A stretch of 64,000 nt of DNA from CAVSCR01 sp963726575 (GCA_963726575.1 CAVSCR010000006.1:248001-312000), one strand, 5' to 3'. Shown: positions 1 through 10,460, numbered from the stretch's first letter. Program-made: numbers and translations. The notes: a model not told the origin generated them from the letters alone.

Positions 1-1
1 G

Positions 2-427
2 TGGTTCGGGCAGGAGCTGTTCGAGCGAGCCCTGTCCAGCGGCGGCCTCGACGACGACGCATACGTCACCGCTCGCACGCGTGGTGTCCTGGCGGCCCGC
101 GACGACGGCCTCGACGCCACGCTGCAACGCCACCAGCTCGACCTGCTGATCGCGCCCGCGTTCGGACCGGCGTGGAAGAGCGACCTGGTCAACGGCGACC
201 CGCGCGATGTCGGCAGTCGCTGCACTTCGGCACCGGCCGTCGCCGGCTACCCCATCGTGTGCGTGCCGGGCGGCCTCGTGCACGGCCTACCGGTCGGGAT
301 CGCCCTGATCGGCGCAGCCGGAGGCGAAGCGGTGCTGGTGCGCGTCGCACATGTCCTGGAACACGCCCTGGACCTGGCGGCATCGGGTGCGCTGGAGCCG
401 ACGTTCACCCCGCCGGGTGCCGGCTAG
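2..427 (+). CDS. Amidase signature family protein, C-terminal part (partial)
   Basis: The second reading frame is open from the window edge to a TAG at 425-427 and gives about 141 residues. The sequence contains the AGYP stretch followed by V-P-G-G and then H-G-L-P-V-G-I, which is the conserved C-terminal pattern of amidase signature enzymes (serine amidohydrolases with a Ser-cisSer-Lys triad acting on carboxamides). The catalytic residues lie upstream of the window, so neither activity nor substrate can be judged; an allophanate hydrolase-like or Glu-tRNA amidotransferase-like member cannot be excluded. The gene ends tail to tail with the flavoprotein gene and their stop codons overlap. Confidence 0.75.
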   Translation, partial: WFGQELFERALSSGGLDDDAYVTARTRGVLAARDDGLDATLQRHQLDLLIAPAFGPAWKSDLVNGDPRDVGSRCTSAPAVAGYPIVCVPGGLVHGLPVGIALIGAAGGEAVLVRVAHVLEHALDLAASGALEPTFTPPGAG

Positions 428-1827
428 CGGCGATGCAGCTTGCGCGCGGCTTCAGCCACCGAGCCAGACAGTGACGGGTAGATGGTGAACGCGTCGGCTA
501 CCTGGTCGACAGTCAGACCATGACGCACCGCCAGCGACACCGGGAAGATCAGCTCGCTGGCGCGCGGGGCCACCACCACGCCTCCGACGACGATGCCCGT
601 GCCAGGTCGGCAGAACAGCTTCACGAAGCCGTCGGTGATGCCTTGCATCTTGGCGCGCGCGTTCGTCGCCAGCGGCAGCTTGACGCTGACGGCGCTGACC
701 TCGCCGGCATCCACCTGACGCTGGGTGTATCCCACCGTCGCGATCTCGGGGTCGGTGAAGACGTTGCTCGCCACCACGTTCTGGTCCAGCGGTGCCACCG
801 CGTCCCCGAGCGCGTGCTTCATGGCGATCCGTCCTTGCATCGCAGCGACGGAAGCCAGCATCAGGACGCCGGTGCAGTCGCCGGCGGCGTAGATCCCGGC
901 GGCTGTGGTGCGCGACACCCGATCGGTGACGATGAAGCCGCGTTCGTCGGCCCGCACACCGGCCTCGTCGAGACCGAGGTCGTGCGTGTTCGGCACCGAA
1001 CCGACCGCCATGAGGACGTGCGACCCCGTGATCGTGGTGCCGTCGGCGAGCGTCACCTCGACGCCGTCGCCGATCCGCCGAGCCGACTCGGCACGCGTCT
1101 GTGACAATACGGTCATCCCGCGGCGCTTGAACACGTGCTCGAGCACCTCGGCGGCGTCGGCGTCCTCACCGGGCAGCACCCGCTCGCGCGACGACACCAG
1201 CGTCACCTGCGAGCCGAACGCCTGGTAGGCCGAGGCGAACTCGGCTCCCGTCACGCCGGACCCCACCACGATCAGCCGGTCCGGAAGGTCGGTCAGGTCG
1301 TACACCTGCGTCCAGGTGAGGATGCGCTCGCCATCGGGCTCGGCCCCGGGGAGCACCCGCGGGTGAGCGCCGGTCGCCAGCAGCGCGACGTCGACCTGCA
1401 GCGGGTCCAGCTCAGCGTCGGCGGTGGTGACGGCGATCTGGTGGATGCCTCCTCGGCGCACCGCCTCGAGGCGGCCATGGCCCACGACCACCTGAACGCC
1501 GTCCTCGGCCAGGTGCGCGGCCACGTCGTCGGACTGCGCCCGCGCCAACGACTTCACGCGGCGGTCCACCACGTCGAGCTCGACGCCGGCGGTTCCGGAC
1601 ACGCGCACGCCCAGCTGCCGGGAGTCGTTGACCTCGTCCAGCAGCTCGGCGACGGCGATCAAGGTCTTGCTCGGGACGCAGTCGGTGAGCACGGCCGACC
1701 CACCCAGGCCGTCGGAGTCGACGAGGGTGACCTCTGCACCGAGCTGACGGGCCACCAAGGCCGCCTCGTATCCGCCCGGCCCACCACCGATGATCCCGAT
1801 CCGCGTCACGCGGGAATCATGGCGCAT
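424..1827 (-). CDS. lpdA: NAD(P)H-quinone dehydrogenase, LpdA-like flavoprotein
   Basis: This 467-residue protein has the fold of FAD-dependent pyridine nucleotide-disulfide oxidoreductases: an FAD-binding GGGPGG at residues 14-19, an internal NAD(P)-binding GSGVTGAEFA segment, and the FAD-contacting YAAGDCTG. The redox disulfide is incomplete. Where dihydrolipoamide dehydrogenase has CxxxxC, this protein has Ala45 and then Cys50 in DCVPSK, and the C-terminal HPTxxE is replaced by YPSLSG. The same features are known for mycobacterial LpdA (Rv3303c), which reduces quinones rather than lipoamide, so a quinone reductase is the best call. ATG at 1827 is chosen because an earlier start would overlap the regulator gene; a GTG six codons later is also possible. 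It lies 31 bp downstream of a two-component system and may be co-transcribed with it. Confidence 0.85.
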   Translation of the reverse strand: MRHDSRVTRIGIIGGGPGGYEAALVARQLGAEVTLVDSDGLGGSAVLTDCVPSKTLIAVAELLDEVNDSRQLGVRVSGTAGVELDVVDRRVKSLARAQSDDVAAHLAEDGVQVVVGHGRLEAVRRGGIHQIAVTTADAELDPLQVDVALLATGAHPRVLPGAEPDGERILTWTQVYDLTDLPDRLIVVGSGVTGAEFASAYQAFGSQVTLVSSRERVLPGEDADAAEVLEHVFKRRGMTVLSQTRAESARRIGDGVEVTLADGTTITGSHVLMAVGSVPNTHDLGLDEAGVRADERGFIVTDRVSRTTAAGIYAAGDCTGVLMLASVAAMQGRIAMKHALGDAVAPLDQNVVASNVFTDPEIATVGYTQRQVDAGEVSAVSVKLPLATNARAKMQGITDGFVKLFCRPGTGIVVGGVVVAPRASELIFPVSLAVRHGLTVDQVADAFTIYPSLSGSVAEAARKLHRR

Positions 1828-1858
1828 GGTCGGTTCCGGAATCGATGCCACCGACGCG

Positions 1859-2494
1859 TCAGGTCGAGAACCCATCCTGGGCGGGCAGATGGTTGCGCGC
1901 CCACAGCGCGGCCTGGGTCCGGTCCGCGACGCCCAGCCGGGAGTAGATGTTGCCGAGGTGCGCCTTCACGGTTCGCTCGCTGATGCCCAGCGTCCGCGCG
2001 ATCTGCTTGTTGGCCTTTCCCTGACCCACCAAGCCGAGGACCTCCTGCTCACGCGCCGTCAGCTCGGCATTGACGGTCGCCGAACGCAGCTCGAGCAGTG
2101 TGCGTGCGACTCGCGGGTCGAGCGGCGACTCACCGCGGGCGACCGCGCGGATCGCCTCGAGCAGGTCGGCTGGATCGGCGTCCTTGAGCACGTAGCCGAC
2201 GGCTCCCGCGTCGATCGCCTCTCGAACCCGGGAACGATCCGCGAAGGAGGTGAGCACCAACACCTGGCTCCCGGGAGCCACGCGGACGACCTCACGGGTG
2301 GCGGTGACCCCGTCCATCTCCGGCATGGACAGGTCCATGAGGACGACGTTGGGGCGGATGGTCGCCAAGAGGTCGAGCGCCTCGCGGCCGCCGGACGCGG
2401 CACCGACCACCATCATGTCCAGCGCGGAGTCGACCAACGACGCCAGACCGGACCGGACCAACTGGTGGTCGTCGACCAGCAGGACCTCGATCAC
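1859..2494 (-). CDS. NarL/LuxR-family response regulator
   Basis: This 211-residue protein has an N-terminal receiver domain with acidic residues Asp8-Asp9, phosphoacceptor Asp54 in VLMDLSMPEMDG and a conserved Lys near 105 (GYVLKD). A C-terminal LuxR-type helix-turn-helix follows, starting at LTAREQEV and containing the recognition segment SERTVKAHL. It is expected to bind DNA after phosphorylation by its partner kinase. The GTG start overlaps the TGA stop of the kinase gene by 4 bp, which indicates translational coupling and a cognate pair. The signal and targets cannot be deduced; the adjacent quinone-reductase gene is a plausible target. Confidence 0.93.
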   Translation of the reverse strand: MIEVLLVDDHQLVRSGLASLVDSALDMMVVGAASGGREALDLLATIRPNVVLMDLSMPEMDGVTATREVVRVAPGSQVLVLTSFADRSRVREAIDAGAVGYVLKDADPADLLEAIRAVARGESPLDPRVARTLLELRSATVNAELTAREQEVLGLVGQGKANKQIARTLGISERTVKAHLGNIYSRLGVADRTQAALWARNHLPAQDGFST

Positions 2495-3873
2495 GGCACT
2501 ACCGTCAGCCGCACCGAGGTCCCTCGGCCGGCCGCGGAAGCGACGTCGAGGTCCGCGCCAGCGCTCGTCGCTAGGTCGGCCACCAGAGCCAGGCCGACGT
2601 GGCCCGGTGCGCCGGCCGCCACGGCAACCTGAGGGTCGAAGCCGACGCCGTCGTCGGTCACGGTCATCACCACGTCGGCGTCGAGTCGTCGCACGTCGAG
2701 CAGCACGTGTCGGGCACGAGCATGCTTGGCCGCGTTACGCAGTGTCTCTTGCGCCACCCGGAACAGCAGCGCCTCGGTGTCGGCGTCGAGGTCGACATCG
2801 GGTCCGACCGTCACGGCCACGTCGATGCCGCGCGCCGCCATCGGCGCGACCAGGTCGCCCAGCGCGGCCGGGAGGTTGGTCGTGCGCAGGTTCGCTGGGT
2901 AGATCTCGAACAGGACCGACCGCAGTCCCCCGATGGCCTCGCGCACCGCCACGGACGCCTGTCGCAGGATGGTCGCGGACGGCTGCCGGTCGCGCGATGC
3001 GGCGTCGGCCGCACCGGCCAGAGCCAAGGATGCGCCGGCCAGGTCCTGGACCACACCGTCGTGCAGGTTGGCGGCGATCCGGCGTCGTTCGTCGTCGGAC
3101 GCGTCGAGCGCGCGGTGCAGCAGCCGCTCCCGTTCGCGCTGACTCTCTCGCAGCCGCCGCACCATCCACCACGCCAGCGGGATCTGGATCAACAAGACCA
3201 GCACGACGACGCCGACGGTGATCGGAGCGAACGTGCGCCACAGGTCACTCCCCCGGGCAGCGACGACGTCGAGGCGGGAGTACGTCTCGAACAGCAGCGG
3301 CTGGCCGGTCGAGGTCTGGACCGGTCGATAGACCTCCAAGAGCTGTCCTTGTCCCCGCTCGTAGCGGTTCTCCGGCGCCGAGGCATCGCTCAGGTCCGCC
3401 GCGGTGCGTCCCTGCGTCAGCGCCGCCTGCTCGTCGGCTCCCAACGGGTACGACTCGCCGATCAAGCGCGGCTCGTCGGAGAACAGGATGCGCCCGTCCG
3501 GGGTCCAGATCTTGATACGCACCAACGCGGCATCGAGCAGTCGGGCCCGGACGACACGTTGCAGTCGGGCAATCGCACCCGGATCTCCCGCGACCAGTTG
3601 CGGGGTGAGGTACGGATCGATCACCGCGGTGGCGAGGAGATCGGTGGTGCGACGTGCGTCGTCCAACGCCTCCCGCCTCGCCGCGTCCTTGCTGACCACC
3701 AGCCCACCGACGACCAGCACCGTCACCGCGACCACGCTGGCGATCACGAACTGGACGACGATGCGGGCTGCGGACAGCGGCCGCGACGACACCTGGCTGG
3801 CCCTCGGACCGGACAGCCGGACCCAGTCCACGGCGGCTGGGGGAGCCGCCGGGGCTGAGCCGGTGTCGGTCAT
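2491..3873 (-). CDS. Two-component sensor histidine kinase, HisKA_3 type
   Basis: This 460-residue membrane kinase has a first transmembrane helix at about residues 36-60, an extracytoplasmic sensor region to about 213, and a second helix at about 214-238. The dimerisation/phosphoacceptor domain follows, with His271 in ANLHDGVVQDL, and then an HATPase_c domain with NAAKHA (N box) and DDGVGFD (G1 box). This is the architecture of NarX/LiaS/DesK-like kinases that pair with LuxR-type regulators, and the regulator follows with a GTGA overlap. The ATG at 3873 is preferred because the open frame upstream is only the shadow of the neighbouring secreted-protein gene. The ligand of the sensor domain is unknown. 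Confidence 0.92.
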   Translation of the reverse strand: MTDTGSAPAAPPAAVDWVRLSGPRASQVSSRPLSAARIVVQFVIASVVAVTVLVVGGLVVSKDAARREALDDARRTTDLLATAVIDPYLTPQLVAGDPGAIARLQRVVRARLLDAALVRIKIWTPDGRILFSDEPRLIGESYPLGADEQAALTQGRTAADLSDASAPENRYERGQGQLLEVYRPVQTSTGQPLLFETYSRLDVVAARGSDLWRTFAPITVGVVVLVLLIQIPLAWWMVRRLRESQRERERLLHRALDASDDERRRIAANLHDGVVQDLAGASLALAGAADAASRDRQPSATILRQASVAVREAIGGLRSVLFEIYPANLRTTNLPAALGDLVAPMAARGIDVAVTVGPDVDLDADTEALLFRVAQETLRNAAKHARARHVLLDVRRLDADVVMTVTDDGVGFDPQVAVAAGAPGHVGLALVADLATSAGADLDVASAAGRGTSVRLTVVP

Positions 3874-3932
3874 CAGGCCTTCCCGAGCCGGTGAGGTGGT
3901 CCCAGTGTCCGGCAGGGAGGGCCAGGATGCGG

Positions 3933-4328
3933 TCAGAAGTTGAGACTGGCCCGGCAGACCTCGCCGTTCGCCGGGTAGCGGGCGAAGCCGGTGAGGTGGT
4001 CGATGCCGCGGCGGTTGGCCGTGAGCTTGCCGATCGAGAACGATCCGCTGGGGGCATGGGTCAACCGCGTGCCGTGGAAGATCCTGGTGCCGTTGTCCTT
4101 CAGCGTCACGTTCCAGCTGGCGCCGTTGCGGTTGGTGTCCACCTCGAGCTCGACCTCGATCCTGCCGTTGTCGGCCTTGGCCTTCATCGTCCAGGTCGAG
4201 GTGGCACTGCACGAACCGTGGCGCTGCACGACCCTCGGAGCTGATGCCGAGGCGGCCGGTACGCCGAGCCCGACGCCCACCAGAGCGACGACGCCAGCCG
4301 CGGCCACCTTCGTTGTGAATCTGTTCAC
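3933..4328 (-). CDS. Small secreted protein of unknown function
   Basis: This 131-residue protein begins with a typical signal peptide: Lys-containing N terminus, hydrophobic core AAAGVVALVGVGLGV and an ASA-like cleavage site near residue 30. The mature part is about 100 residues with two cysteines (GSCSAT near the start, EVCRASLNF at the end) that could form a disulfide, and looks like a small beta domain. The GTG start at 4328 is chosen because a strong Shine-Dalgarno sequence, GGAGGAA, sits just upstream and the signal peptide starts there. I do not recognise a family. It is transcribed in the same direction as the downstream two-component system but 59 bp away. Confidence 0.75.
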   Translation of the reverse strand: MNRFTTKVAAAGVVALVGVGLGVPAASASAPRVVQRHGSCSATSTWTMKAKADNGRIEVELEVDTNRNGASWNVTLKDNGTRIFHGTRLTHAPSGSFSIGKLTANRRGIDHLTGFARYPANGEVCRASLNF

Positions 4329-4522
4329 GGAGTTCCTCCCAGTTGTGGCGCCCAGGTGTGACGCGACGTGTGTGATGGCGGTAACGCTGCCGCGACCCGG
4401 GTCGAGGTCACCATTGGTCGTTGGTCGTAGTACCTCTCTTAGCGACACCTTGAGACTCGGCGGGGGCGCCGTTATCGCGGCGGCTTCTGGTCGGTCACCG
4501 GTGGCCCCCTACGCTGGCGGCC

Positions 4523-4960
4523 ATGGCTCGGTACGCGGCGTACGGCAGCAACATGGACCCGCGCCAGATGGCCGAGCGCGCACCTCACTCACCGATGACC
4601 GCGGTGGGCTGGTTGATCGGATGGCGGCTGACCTTCGGCGGCGAGGACCTCGGATGGGAGGGCGCCCTCGCGACATTGGTCGAGGACCCGAGCAGCAACG
4701 TCTTCGTGGTCGTCTACGACCTCACCGACGACGACGAACGTCTGCTCGATCGCTGGGAGGCGTCGCTGGGGCTCTACCGCAAGGTCCGGGTCCGGGTGGC
4801 GACCCTCGAAGGTGACGATGCGTGCTGGCTGTACGTGCTCGACGCCTACGAGGGCGGTCTCCCCTCGGCGCGGTACCTCGCGATCATCGCCGACGCCGCG
4901 GCGGCCGCTGGTGCGCCGCAGGACTACGTGAGCGCGATCCGCGACCGACCTACAGCGTGA
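4523..4960 (+). CDS. Gamma-glutamylcyclotransferase-like protein
   Basis: This 145-residue protein opens with a Y-G-S-N-M motif near residue 7, the substrate-binding loop of the gamma-glutamylcyclotransferase (GGCT/AIG2-like) fold, and has a conserved acidic residue in the later RWE segment, consistent with the catalytic Glu. Members release 5-oxoproline from gamma-glutamyl amino acids or peptides, but many bacterial ones are uncharacterised. A gene of this family next to an LpdA-type flavoprotein is also known in mycobacteria, as I recall. It overlaps the oppositely oriented PH-domain gene by 11 bp tail to tail. Confidence 0.8.
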   Translation: MARYAAYGSNMDPRQMAERAPHSPMTAVGWLIGWRLTFGGEDLGWEGALATLVEDPSSNVFVVVYDLTDDDERLLDRWEASLGLYRKVRVRVATLEGDDACWLYVLDAYEGGLPSARYLAIIADAAAAAGAPQDYVSAIRDRPTA

Positions 4961-5573
4961 CGGTCAGCAGGCCGAGCAGCGCGATCGCCGCCGATGCGGC
5001 CAACGCGCGCACGGCGACCGTCGACCAGCCCTGCGTCAGCGGCTCGGCAGCCTCGCGCCTGGCCGCGCGTTCGACCCGTTCGTTGAGGTCGTAGGCGAGC
5101 TGTTCGGGGGCGCTGAGCACCATCAGCCCCGACTCGGCGGATGCCGTGGTGTCCCTCGCCGGGTTCGACCCCAGGAACGGGACCGCACCGCCCACACCGC
5201 GGCGGCGAAACCGCTGGCTGGGGGTCTCCCGAGGCACCGCGAACACGGCCACCGCCGTACCGTCGACGGTCCACAACTCCAGGACGTATCGGACGCGGGC
5301 GTAGCTCAACGCGGGCCACGGCACAAAGACGTCGCGCAACGGGTTGGCGACGAGCAGCCCGTCGGGGTTCTCCTCCAGCCGCGGTCGCAGGCCCCAGACG
5401 TAGGCCGGACCGACGGTGGAGGCCACGACCAGCGCACCACCGATCGCCGAGACCGAGCTGTGGGCCCACAAGACCGAGCCCACGACCACCGCCACCGCCG
5501 CGATCCAGACCCAGGCGATGAGCACCCCACCACCGCTGCGGTGAACCGGGAACCCGGCCGCGACGTCGCCCAC
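4950..5573 (-). CDS. Membrane-anchored PH-domain-like protein
   Basis: The 207-residue product has two adjacent N-terminal hydrophobic helices (about residues 17-36 and 42-60). A soluble segment with the character of bacterial PH domains follows (VANPLRDVFVPWPALSYARV and a later LWTVDGTAVAVFAV), and a C-terminal helix (ALAASAAIALLGLLTVTL) ends the protein. Small actinobacterial proteins of this layout are usually annotated PH domain-containing with no known role. The start at 5573 gives the shortest spacer to the hydrophobic region; no strong ribosome binding site decides it. The gene is followed tail to tail by the GGCT-like gene. Confidence 0.7.
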   Translation of the reverse strand: MGDVAAGFPVHRSGGGVLIAWVWIAAVAVVVGSVLWAHSSVSAIGGALVVASTVGPAYVWGLRPRLEENPDGLLVANPLRDVFVPWPALSYARVRYVLELWTVDGTAVAVFAVPRETPSQRFRRRGVGGAVPFLGSNPARDTTASAESGLMVLSAPEQLAYDLNERVERAARREAAEPLTQGWSTVAVRALAASAAIALLGLLTVTL

Positions 5574-5601
5574 CGCCCCATTGTGCGGCCAGTGGGAGGC
5601 G

Positions 5602-5625
5602 CCCGGGGTGGCACCCGGGGTGGCA
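5602..5625. repeat. 12-bp tandem repeat, two copies
   Basis: The unit CCCGGGGTGGCA occurs twice in perfect tandem and is followed by CCGTG. It lies in the 168-bp intergenic region upstream of the PH-domain gene. In ten of twelve positions it matches the unit CTCGTGGTGGCA of the mdh minisatellite (24583-24635, minus strand), and both arrays end in GGTGGCACCGTG. Confidence 0.8.
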
Positions 5626-5741
5626 CCGTGCCGCCCAGGCAGGCGTGACGGGGAGGCTACGGTGCGTCATCATGGCGGTGGGTCATCATGGACCCTTCAC
5701 CGAGGCTCAACCCGTGACCTCGCCCGGCCGATGGAGCACCC

Positions 5742-6176
5742 GTGGGGATGGCGATGCGTGACGACGTCCGGATCATCCGGCCGGCTGCGGTGCTCGACGA
5801 GCGCGCGGCCATCCGCGTGCTGGAGGAACTCCAGCGCCTCGACGTTGCCAACGGCGGGGTCTGGAACGCCACGTCATCGCTGTGGCAGCGCTACGACGTG
5901 CCCTGGAGCGGGGCCGGCGGCACCCGCGGAGCGGCCCGGCTGCTCGGCTCGATCGCCGTGATGTACGACTCGCCCAACCGCCACCAGATCACGATCTACA
6001 AGGTGACGATCACCCCGTACGGCATGGAGTCCGGCTGGAACGTCGACTCCCTGACCGACGACGCGCTGACGTGGGCCGGCCTGACCCTGGCGACGTGCCC
6101 GCGCGCCGAACTCGACCAGCCACCTCCGGCCGACCCGTTCAAGGAAGAGGGCAAGATCGGCGTCCCGGACGCCTGA
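5742..6176 (+). CDS. Hypothetical protein, conserved-looking
   Basis: This 144-residue protein has no signal peptide or membrane segment and I do not recognise its family. It is Trp/Tyr-rich and mixed alpha/beta, with a motif-like centre (LGSIAVMYDSPNRHQITIYKV) and the C-terminal PPPADPFKEE. Three in-frame starts lie close together, GTG 5742, ATG 5748 and ATG 5754; the last (MRDDVRIIRPAAVL) is the most natural N terminus. Codon bias matches neighbouring genes, so it is likely real. It converges on the M20 hydrolase gene with an 11-bp gap. Confidence 0.6.
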   Translation: MGMAMRDDVRIIRPAAVLDERAAIRVLEELQRLDVANGGVWNATSSLWQRYDVPWSGAGGTRGAARLLGSIAVMYDSPNRHQITIYKVTITPYGMESGWNVDSLTDDALTWAGLTLATCPRAELDQPPPADPFKEEGKIGVPDA

Positions 6177-6187
6177 GCCCAGAGGGC

Positions 6188-7384
6188 TCAGCGAAGACCG
6201 AGCATCGCCGCGCACGCGAGTACCTGTACTCCCACCGTGATGGCGCCCTCGTCCACGTCGAACGTTCCCTGGTGCAGATCGGCCGTGTCGGGAGCCCCGG
6301 GACTGCGCACCCCGAGTCTGGCCAGCGCGCCCGGCACCTTCTCGAGGTACCACGCGAAGTCCTCACCACCCAGGCTCTGCTCCACCTCGACGATGGCGGC
6401 GTCACCGAGCAGCCCGCGGGCCGCGTCGCTCAGCAGTGACACCGACTCGGCGTCGTTGATGACCGGAGGGACGCCGCGGGTGTACTGGACTGCGACGTTG
6501 ACGCCGTAGGGCGAGGCGACCGCTCGCACCGCATCCGTCACCACGTCCGGAGCGTGTTCCCACACGGCTGCGTCGAGCGAGCGGACGGTTCCTTCTGCTT
6601 CGCCGTGCTGGGGGATCACGTTCGGCGCACCGCCCGCGTCGATGCGTCCCCACACCAACGACAGGCCGGCTCGCGGGTCCACGCGACGAGACAACACCGA
6701 CGGCACGTCGGTGACGACTTTGGCGAGCGCGTAGACCAGGTCACCGGTCAGATGCGGACGCGCGGTGTGGCCACCGATACTCGACAACGACACCCGCACG
6801 TGGTCGCTGGAGCCGGTGATCGGTCCTGTGCGGAGCCCGATCGTGCCCACGTCCTGCCTCGGGTCGCAGTGGACGCACAGGATCCGACGCATGCCGTCGA
6901 GCGCGCCGGCGGCAAGGACGTCGAGCGCACCGCCGGGTGTCGCCTCCTCGGCCGGTTGGAAGATCAGTCGCACCCGTCCGGGCAGTGGCGAGACGGCATG
7001 TCGACGTGCCAGGGCGAGCCCCGCACCGAGCACCACCACCGTGTGTACGTCGTGACCGCAGGCGTGGCACACGCCGGGCACTGTCGAGCGGTACGACACC
7101 TCGGCCGGCTTCTCGTCGGGCACGGGAAGTGCGTCGAGGTCGGCGCGCAGGCCCACCATCGGCTCGCCCTCACCGACGTCGCACCACAAGCCGGCGCCCC
7201 CAGGCAGGACGTGCGGGTCGAGGCCGGCCTGACGCAGCAGGTGCACCACCTTGGCCGTGGTGCGCACCTCCGCACGTCCGAGCTCGGGGTGGGCGTGCAG
7301 GTCCCGTCGCAGCTCGACGAGCTCAGCGGCATGGTCGCCCGCCCACGCCGCGATCTCCTCGGCCCAGACCCCCAAAGACGTCAC
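6188..7384 (-). CDS. M20-family metallo-amidohydrolase
   Basis: This 398-residue protein is an M20D-type amidohydrolase (the family of hippurate hydrolases, N-acyl-amino acid and IAA-amino acid amidohydrolases). It shows DLHAHPELG at about 28-36, the metal-binding GVCHACGHDVHT, PAEEATPGG with the catalytic/metal glutamates, and GGEDFAWYLE near the C terminus. A lid/dimerisation domain is expected between the two halves of the catalytic domain. It follows the mutase gene on the same strand with a gap of 9 bp, so the two are probably one transcript. The substrate is unknown; AmiA1/AmiB1-like proteins occupy a similar neighbourhood in mycobacteria. Confidence 0.88.
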   Translation of the reverse strand: MTSLGVWAEEIAAWAGDHAAELVELRRDLHAHPELGRAEVRTTAKVVHLLRQAGLDPHVLPGGAGLWCDVGEGEPMVGLRADLDALPVPDEKPAEVSYRSTVPGVCHACGHDVHTVVVLGAGLALARRHAVSPLPGRVRLIFQPAEEATPGGALDVLAAGALDGMRRILCVHCDPRQDVGTIGLRTGPITGSSDHVRVSLSSIGGHTARPHLTGDLVYALAKVVTDVPSVLSRRVDPRAGLSLVWGRIDAGGAPNVIPQHGEAEGTVRSLDAAVWEHAPDVVTDAVRAVASPYGVNVAVQYTRGVPPVINDAESVSLLSDAARGLLGDAAIVEVEQSLGGEDFAWYLEKVPGALARLGVRSPGAPDTADLHQGTFDVDEGAITVGVQVLACAAMLGLR

Positions 7385-7393
7385 ATCGGCAGG

Positions 7394-8980
<1,587 letters not shown>

Positions 8981-9137
8981 GCCTGGCTCCTCATCCCCCG
9001 TCGACGACGGTCGACGGGCTCCGGGCGGGTGCTGTGAGGGTATTGCGTCGAGCTCTCGCACCGGCACCGGCGCATTCACAGGTAGGGCTTGTCAGTCTCC
9101 TGGAATCCTCACAGGTTCGCCGGGCACATTGGCCACC

Positions 9138-10460
9138 ATGACCGACTCGACCACGCCGGAGCCATCAGTGCCCGACTTCTCCCGCCCCTACTCCTCCCCG
9201 TCGACTCCGTCGACCCCGATCCCACCCGCCGCTCCCGCCGCTCCCGCCGCTCCCGCCCCGGACTACTCCGGCTACGGGACCGCCAGCTACGCCACGTCGA
9301 CGACCGCCCTGCTGGACGACGCCCCTGCTGCGTCATCCCCCTCCTCCACGGGGCAGCCCTCGACCACCTCGACCTCGCGACCGCGACGCACCTTGGTGCT
9401 CGTGGCCGCGACCGGGTTGGTCGCTGGGATCGTCGGAGGTGGCGTGGGCGCCGCCGCCGTCGCACTCACCGACTCATCGGGTGCGACGGCGGCAGGCGCG
9501 TCCACCGGCGCCGCCGCCCAGAACGTCTCGCTGCCGACCGGTTCGGTCGCGAAGGTGGCCCAGCAGGTGCTGCCCAGCGTCGTCTCGATCCAGTTCAGCT
9601 CGCAGGCCGGATCCGGTGAGGGTTCGGGCATCATCTTGAGCTCCGACGGGAAGATCCTCACCAACAACCACGTGGTCGAGGAAGCTGCGAACGGCGGCTC
9701 GCTCACCGTCACGTTCAACGACGGCACGAGCACGTCGGCGACGATCATCGGACGCGATCCCAGCACCGACCTCGCCGTGATCCAGGCCAAGGGCGCCAGC
9801 GGCCTCACTGCGGCCCGCCTCGGCTCGTCCGCGAACCTGCAGGTGGGACAGACCGTGGTCGCCATCGGTTCCCCCCTGGGCCTGTCCGGCACCGTGACCG
9901 AAGGCATTGTGAGTGCGCTCAACCGGCCGGTGCTCCCCAGCGGTGCCACGGGTGGTTCGGGTGCCGTGCTCAACGCGATCCAGACCGACGCAGCGGTGAA
10001 CCCCGGGAACTCCGGCGGCGCTCTGGTGAACCTGGCCGGCCAGGTCGTGGGGATCAACTCCGCCATCGCCACGCTCGGCGCCTCGCAGGGGAGCCAGTCC
10101 GGTTCGATCGGCCTCGGCTTCGCGATCCCGATCGACCAGGCCAAGCAGATCGCCGACCAGATCATGGCCGGACAGACGGTGCAGCACGCCAAGCTCGGCG
10201 TCACCGTGGCGGATGCCGGTGGTTCGGTGCTCGGCGCTCGCATCGGTAGCGTCGAGAGCGGGTCTGCGGCCGCCAACGCCGGCTTGCAGAGTGGGGACGT
10301 CGTCACCGCGGTGGACAACCAGCGCGTCGACTCCGCCGACGCTCTCGTGGCCGCGATCCGGTCGCGGACGCCTGGCGACCAGGTGACGCTGACCTACGTC
10401 CGCAACGGCAACACCGCGACCACGACCGTCACGTTGGCCAGCGACGCCCCCACACCCTGA
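9138..10460 (+). CDS. Membrane-anchored trypsin-like serine protease with PDZ domain (HtrA/DegP-like)
   Basis: This 440-residue protein has a cytoplasmic Pro/Ala/Ser-rich N-terminal region of about 80 residues, one transmembrane helix (about 85-110), an S1C protease domain and a C-terminal PDZ domain (about 345-430). The catalytic triad is visible as His178 (NNHVV), Asp211 (DPSTDLAVI) and Ser292 (NPGNSGGALV). Such proteins act outside the membrane in envelope quality control or regulated proteolysis. ATG at 9138 (MTDSTTPEPS) is the natural start; the longer open frame is a shadow of the divergent mutase gene. It is monocistronic and ends before a strong hairpin. Confidence 0.92.
   Translation: MTDSTTPEPSVPDFSRPYSSPSTPSTPIPPAAPAAPAAPAPDYSGYGTASYATSTTALLDDAPAASSPSSTGQPSTTSTSRPRRTLVLVAATGLVAGIVGGGVGAAAVALTDSSGATAAGASTGAAAQNVSLPTGSVAKVAQQVLPSVVSIQFSSQAGSGEGSGIILSSDGKILTNNHVVEEAANGGSLTVTFNDGTSTSATIIGRDPSTDLAVIQAKGASGLTAARLGSSANLQVGQTVVAIGSPLGLSGTVTEGIVSALNRPVLPSGATGGSGAVLNAIQTDAAVNPGNSGGALVNLAGQVVGINSAIATLGASQGSQSGSIGLGFAIPIDQAKQIADQIMAGQTVQHAKLGVTVADAGGSVLGARIGSVESGSAAANAGLQSGDVVTAVDNQRVDSADALVAAIRSRTPGDQVTLTYVRNGNTATTTVTLASDAPTP
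9231..9257 (+). repeat. 9-bp coding repeat, three copies
   Basis: The unit GCTCCCGCC is repeated three times in phase with the codons and encodes Ala-Pro-Ala blocks in the disordered N-terminal tail of the HtrA-like protease. Confidence 0.8.
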
